Shown: piece by piece, positions 63,658 through 64,000 of the stretch | Position numbering within the stretch: position 1 is the first letter of the stretch | Layout of the letters: each line of letters begins with the position of its first letter | Origin: Anabaena catenula FACHB-362 | GTDB lineage: Bacteria; Cyanobacteriota; Cyanobacteriia; Cyanobacteriales; Nostocaceae | Reading direction: 5' to 3' | NCBI RefSeq assembly: GCF_014698735.1 | Contig: NZ_JACJTQ010000002.1 | Location: 124,001 to 188,000 of the forward strand | Length of the DNA stretch: 64,000 nucleotides | Program-made: the position numbers and the translations under genes | The notes under the pieces: generated by a model | What the model was told of the DNA's origin: nothing | The model's input: the letters and a program-made list of their open reading frames with translations, nothing else | Database searches by the model: none

Positions 63658-64000
63658 TTAGATTTGTTGAGCAATAATTTGATGAAGCAGCATTTCTAAG
63701 CTATTAGCACAACTAGACTCACTAAATAATCGTTCTATTTGCTCAGAACGGTCTATTATCTCCTTTGGAGTTTCCACTTGATTAATAATTGCTTTTGCCA
63801 AAGCATCCACATCATTTGGTGGTACTAAAGTTCCCGATGCTAATACTTCAGAAATTTCACGTGGTCCAACTGGACAATCACTGGCAATAAAGGTGACTCC
63901 ACTAGCTACAGCTTCTACCAGCACCATACCAAATCCTTCATAATGAGAAGCAAGTATTACTGCCCTAGATAATGAAAAATAAGCTCTAGGATTAGTAACA
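63658..64000 (-). CDS. Glycosyltransferase (GT4-like), C-terminal part
   Basis: The frame is open to the right edge, so the N-terminal part lies outside the window. The visible ~114 residues hold the GT-B C-terminal signature: SRAVILASHYEGFGMVLVEA (E-x7-E retaining motif), SDCPVGPREI, GTLVPPNDVDALAKAI and a helical end. Such enzymes build exopolysaccharide or glycolipid chains. It is on the same strand as the sugar-binding lipoprotein gene, 51 bp upstream of it. Confidence 0.88.
   Translation of the reverse strand, partial: VTNPRAYFSLSRAVILASHYEGFGMVLVEAVASGVTFIASDCPVGPREISEVLASGTLVPPNDVDALAKAIINQVETPKEIIDRSEQIERLFSESSCANSLEMLLHQIIAQQI

Overview
The window comes from the chromosome of a filamentous, heterocyst-forming type cyanobacterium (Nostocales: Nostoc, Anabaena, Calothrix or a relative). 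Four things support this: many HIP1 octamers (GCGATCGC); long arrays of tandem heptamers (STRR) between genes; very small dispersed repeats and short inverted-repeat elements; and a gene set that matches cyanobacterial homologues (hisZ, a DUF2949 protein, a multidomain Ser/Thr kinase, RTX/Calx-beta proteins, a SagB/YcaO RiPP locus). The species cannot be named from sequence reading alone.

Layout. 1-12.5 kb is mostly housekeeping: a truncated YihY/BrkB protein, a DUF421 protein, purB, an MFS carrier, moeB with a JAMM peptidase, a Tat-exported beta carbonic anhydrase, a LivF-type ATPase, a dicluster ferredoxin, hisZ translationally coupled to a DnaJ/TPR protein, an inositol-phosphatase-like enzyme, a lipoprotein nuclease, a plant-type ferredoxin and tRNA-Ser(GGA). 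12.6-14.9 kb is a small accessory island: an orphan antitoxin-like protein, then a glycine-rich membrane protein and partner that diverge from a small HTH protein across an intergenic region with two palindromes. 15-20.3 kb is a RiPP locus: a SagB-type oxidase, an RRE/E1-like/YcaO fusion and two nitrile-hydratase-like leader precursors that both end in Cys-Cys. 20.6-26.4 kb is one giant kinase-AAA-GAF-PAS-cyclase gene. 26.9-28.7 kb is an IS607-type element whose tnpB carries two tiny repeat insertions.

28.7-46.6 kb returns to core genes (lpdA, trpC, a class V aminotransferase, a DUF2949 protein, a DUF192 lipoprotein, an RNase II-like enzyme, rpsR-rpmG, an RDD protein), then a 5.3 kb RTX/Calx-beta secreted protein gene and moeA. 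46.7-50.4 kb is a zone of gene decay around a cysteine-cluster protein: a MATE remnant, a FadL-family remnant, clustered inverted-repeat elements, an intact MATE exporter and a truncated desaturase. 50.4-54.6 kb is a tight minus-strand operon (DUF3326, PLP decarboxylase-fold enzyme, SET protein, short-chain dehydrogenase, desaturase fragment) that looks like an undescribed small-molecule pathway. 54.8-64 kb holds a B12-binding radical SAM protein, a probable methyltransferase-nuclease fusion, a broken MNT/HEPN toxin-antitoxin pair, an epimerase, a GNAT, hemE, a sugar-binding lipoprotein and a partial glycosyltransferase.

The most promising leads for new biology are the Cys-Cys RiPP locus, the DUF3326/PLP/SET operon, the HTH/glycine-rich membrane protein island, and the repeat ecology (heptamers that supply start codons and protein tails, elements that supply stop codons, tiny repeats inside tnpB). 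All functions are inferred from motifs recognised by eye; no database search was run.
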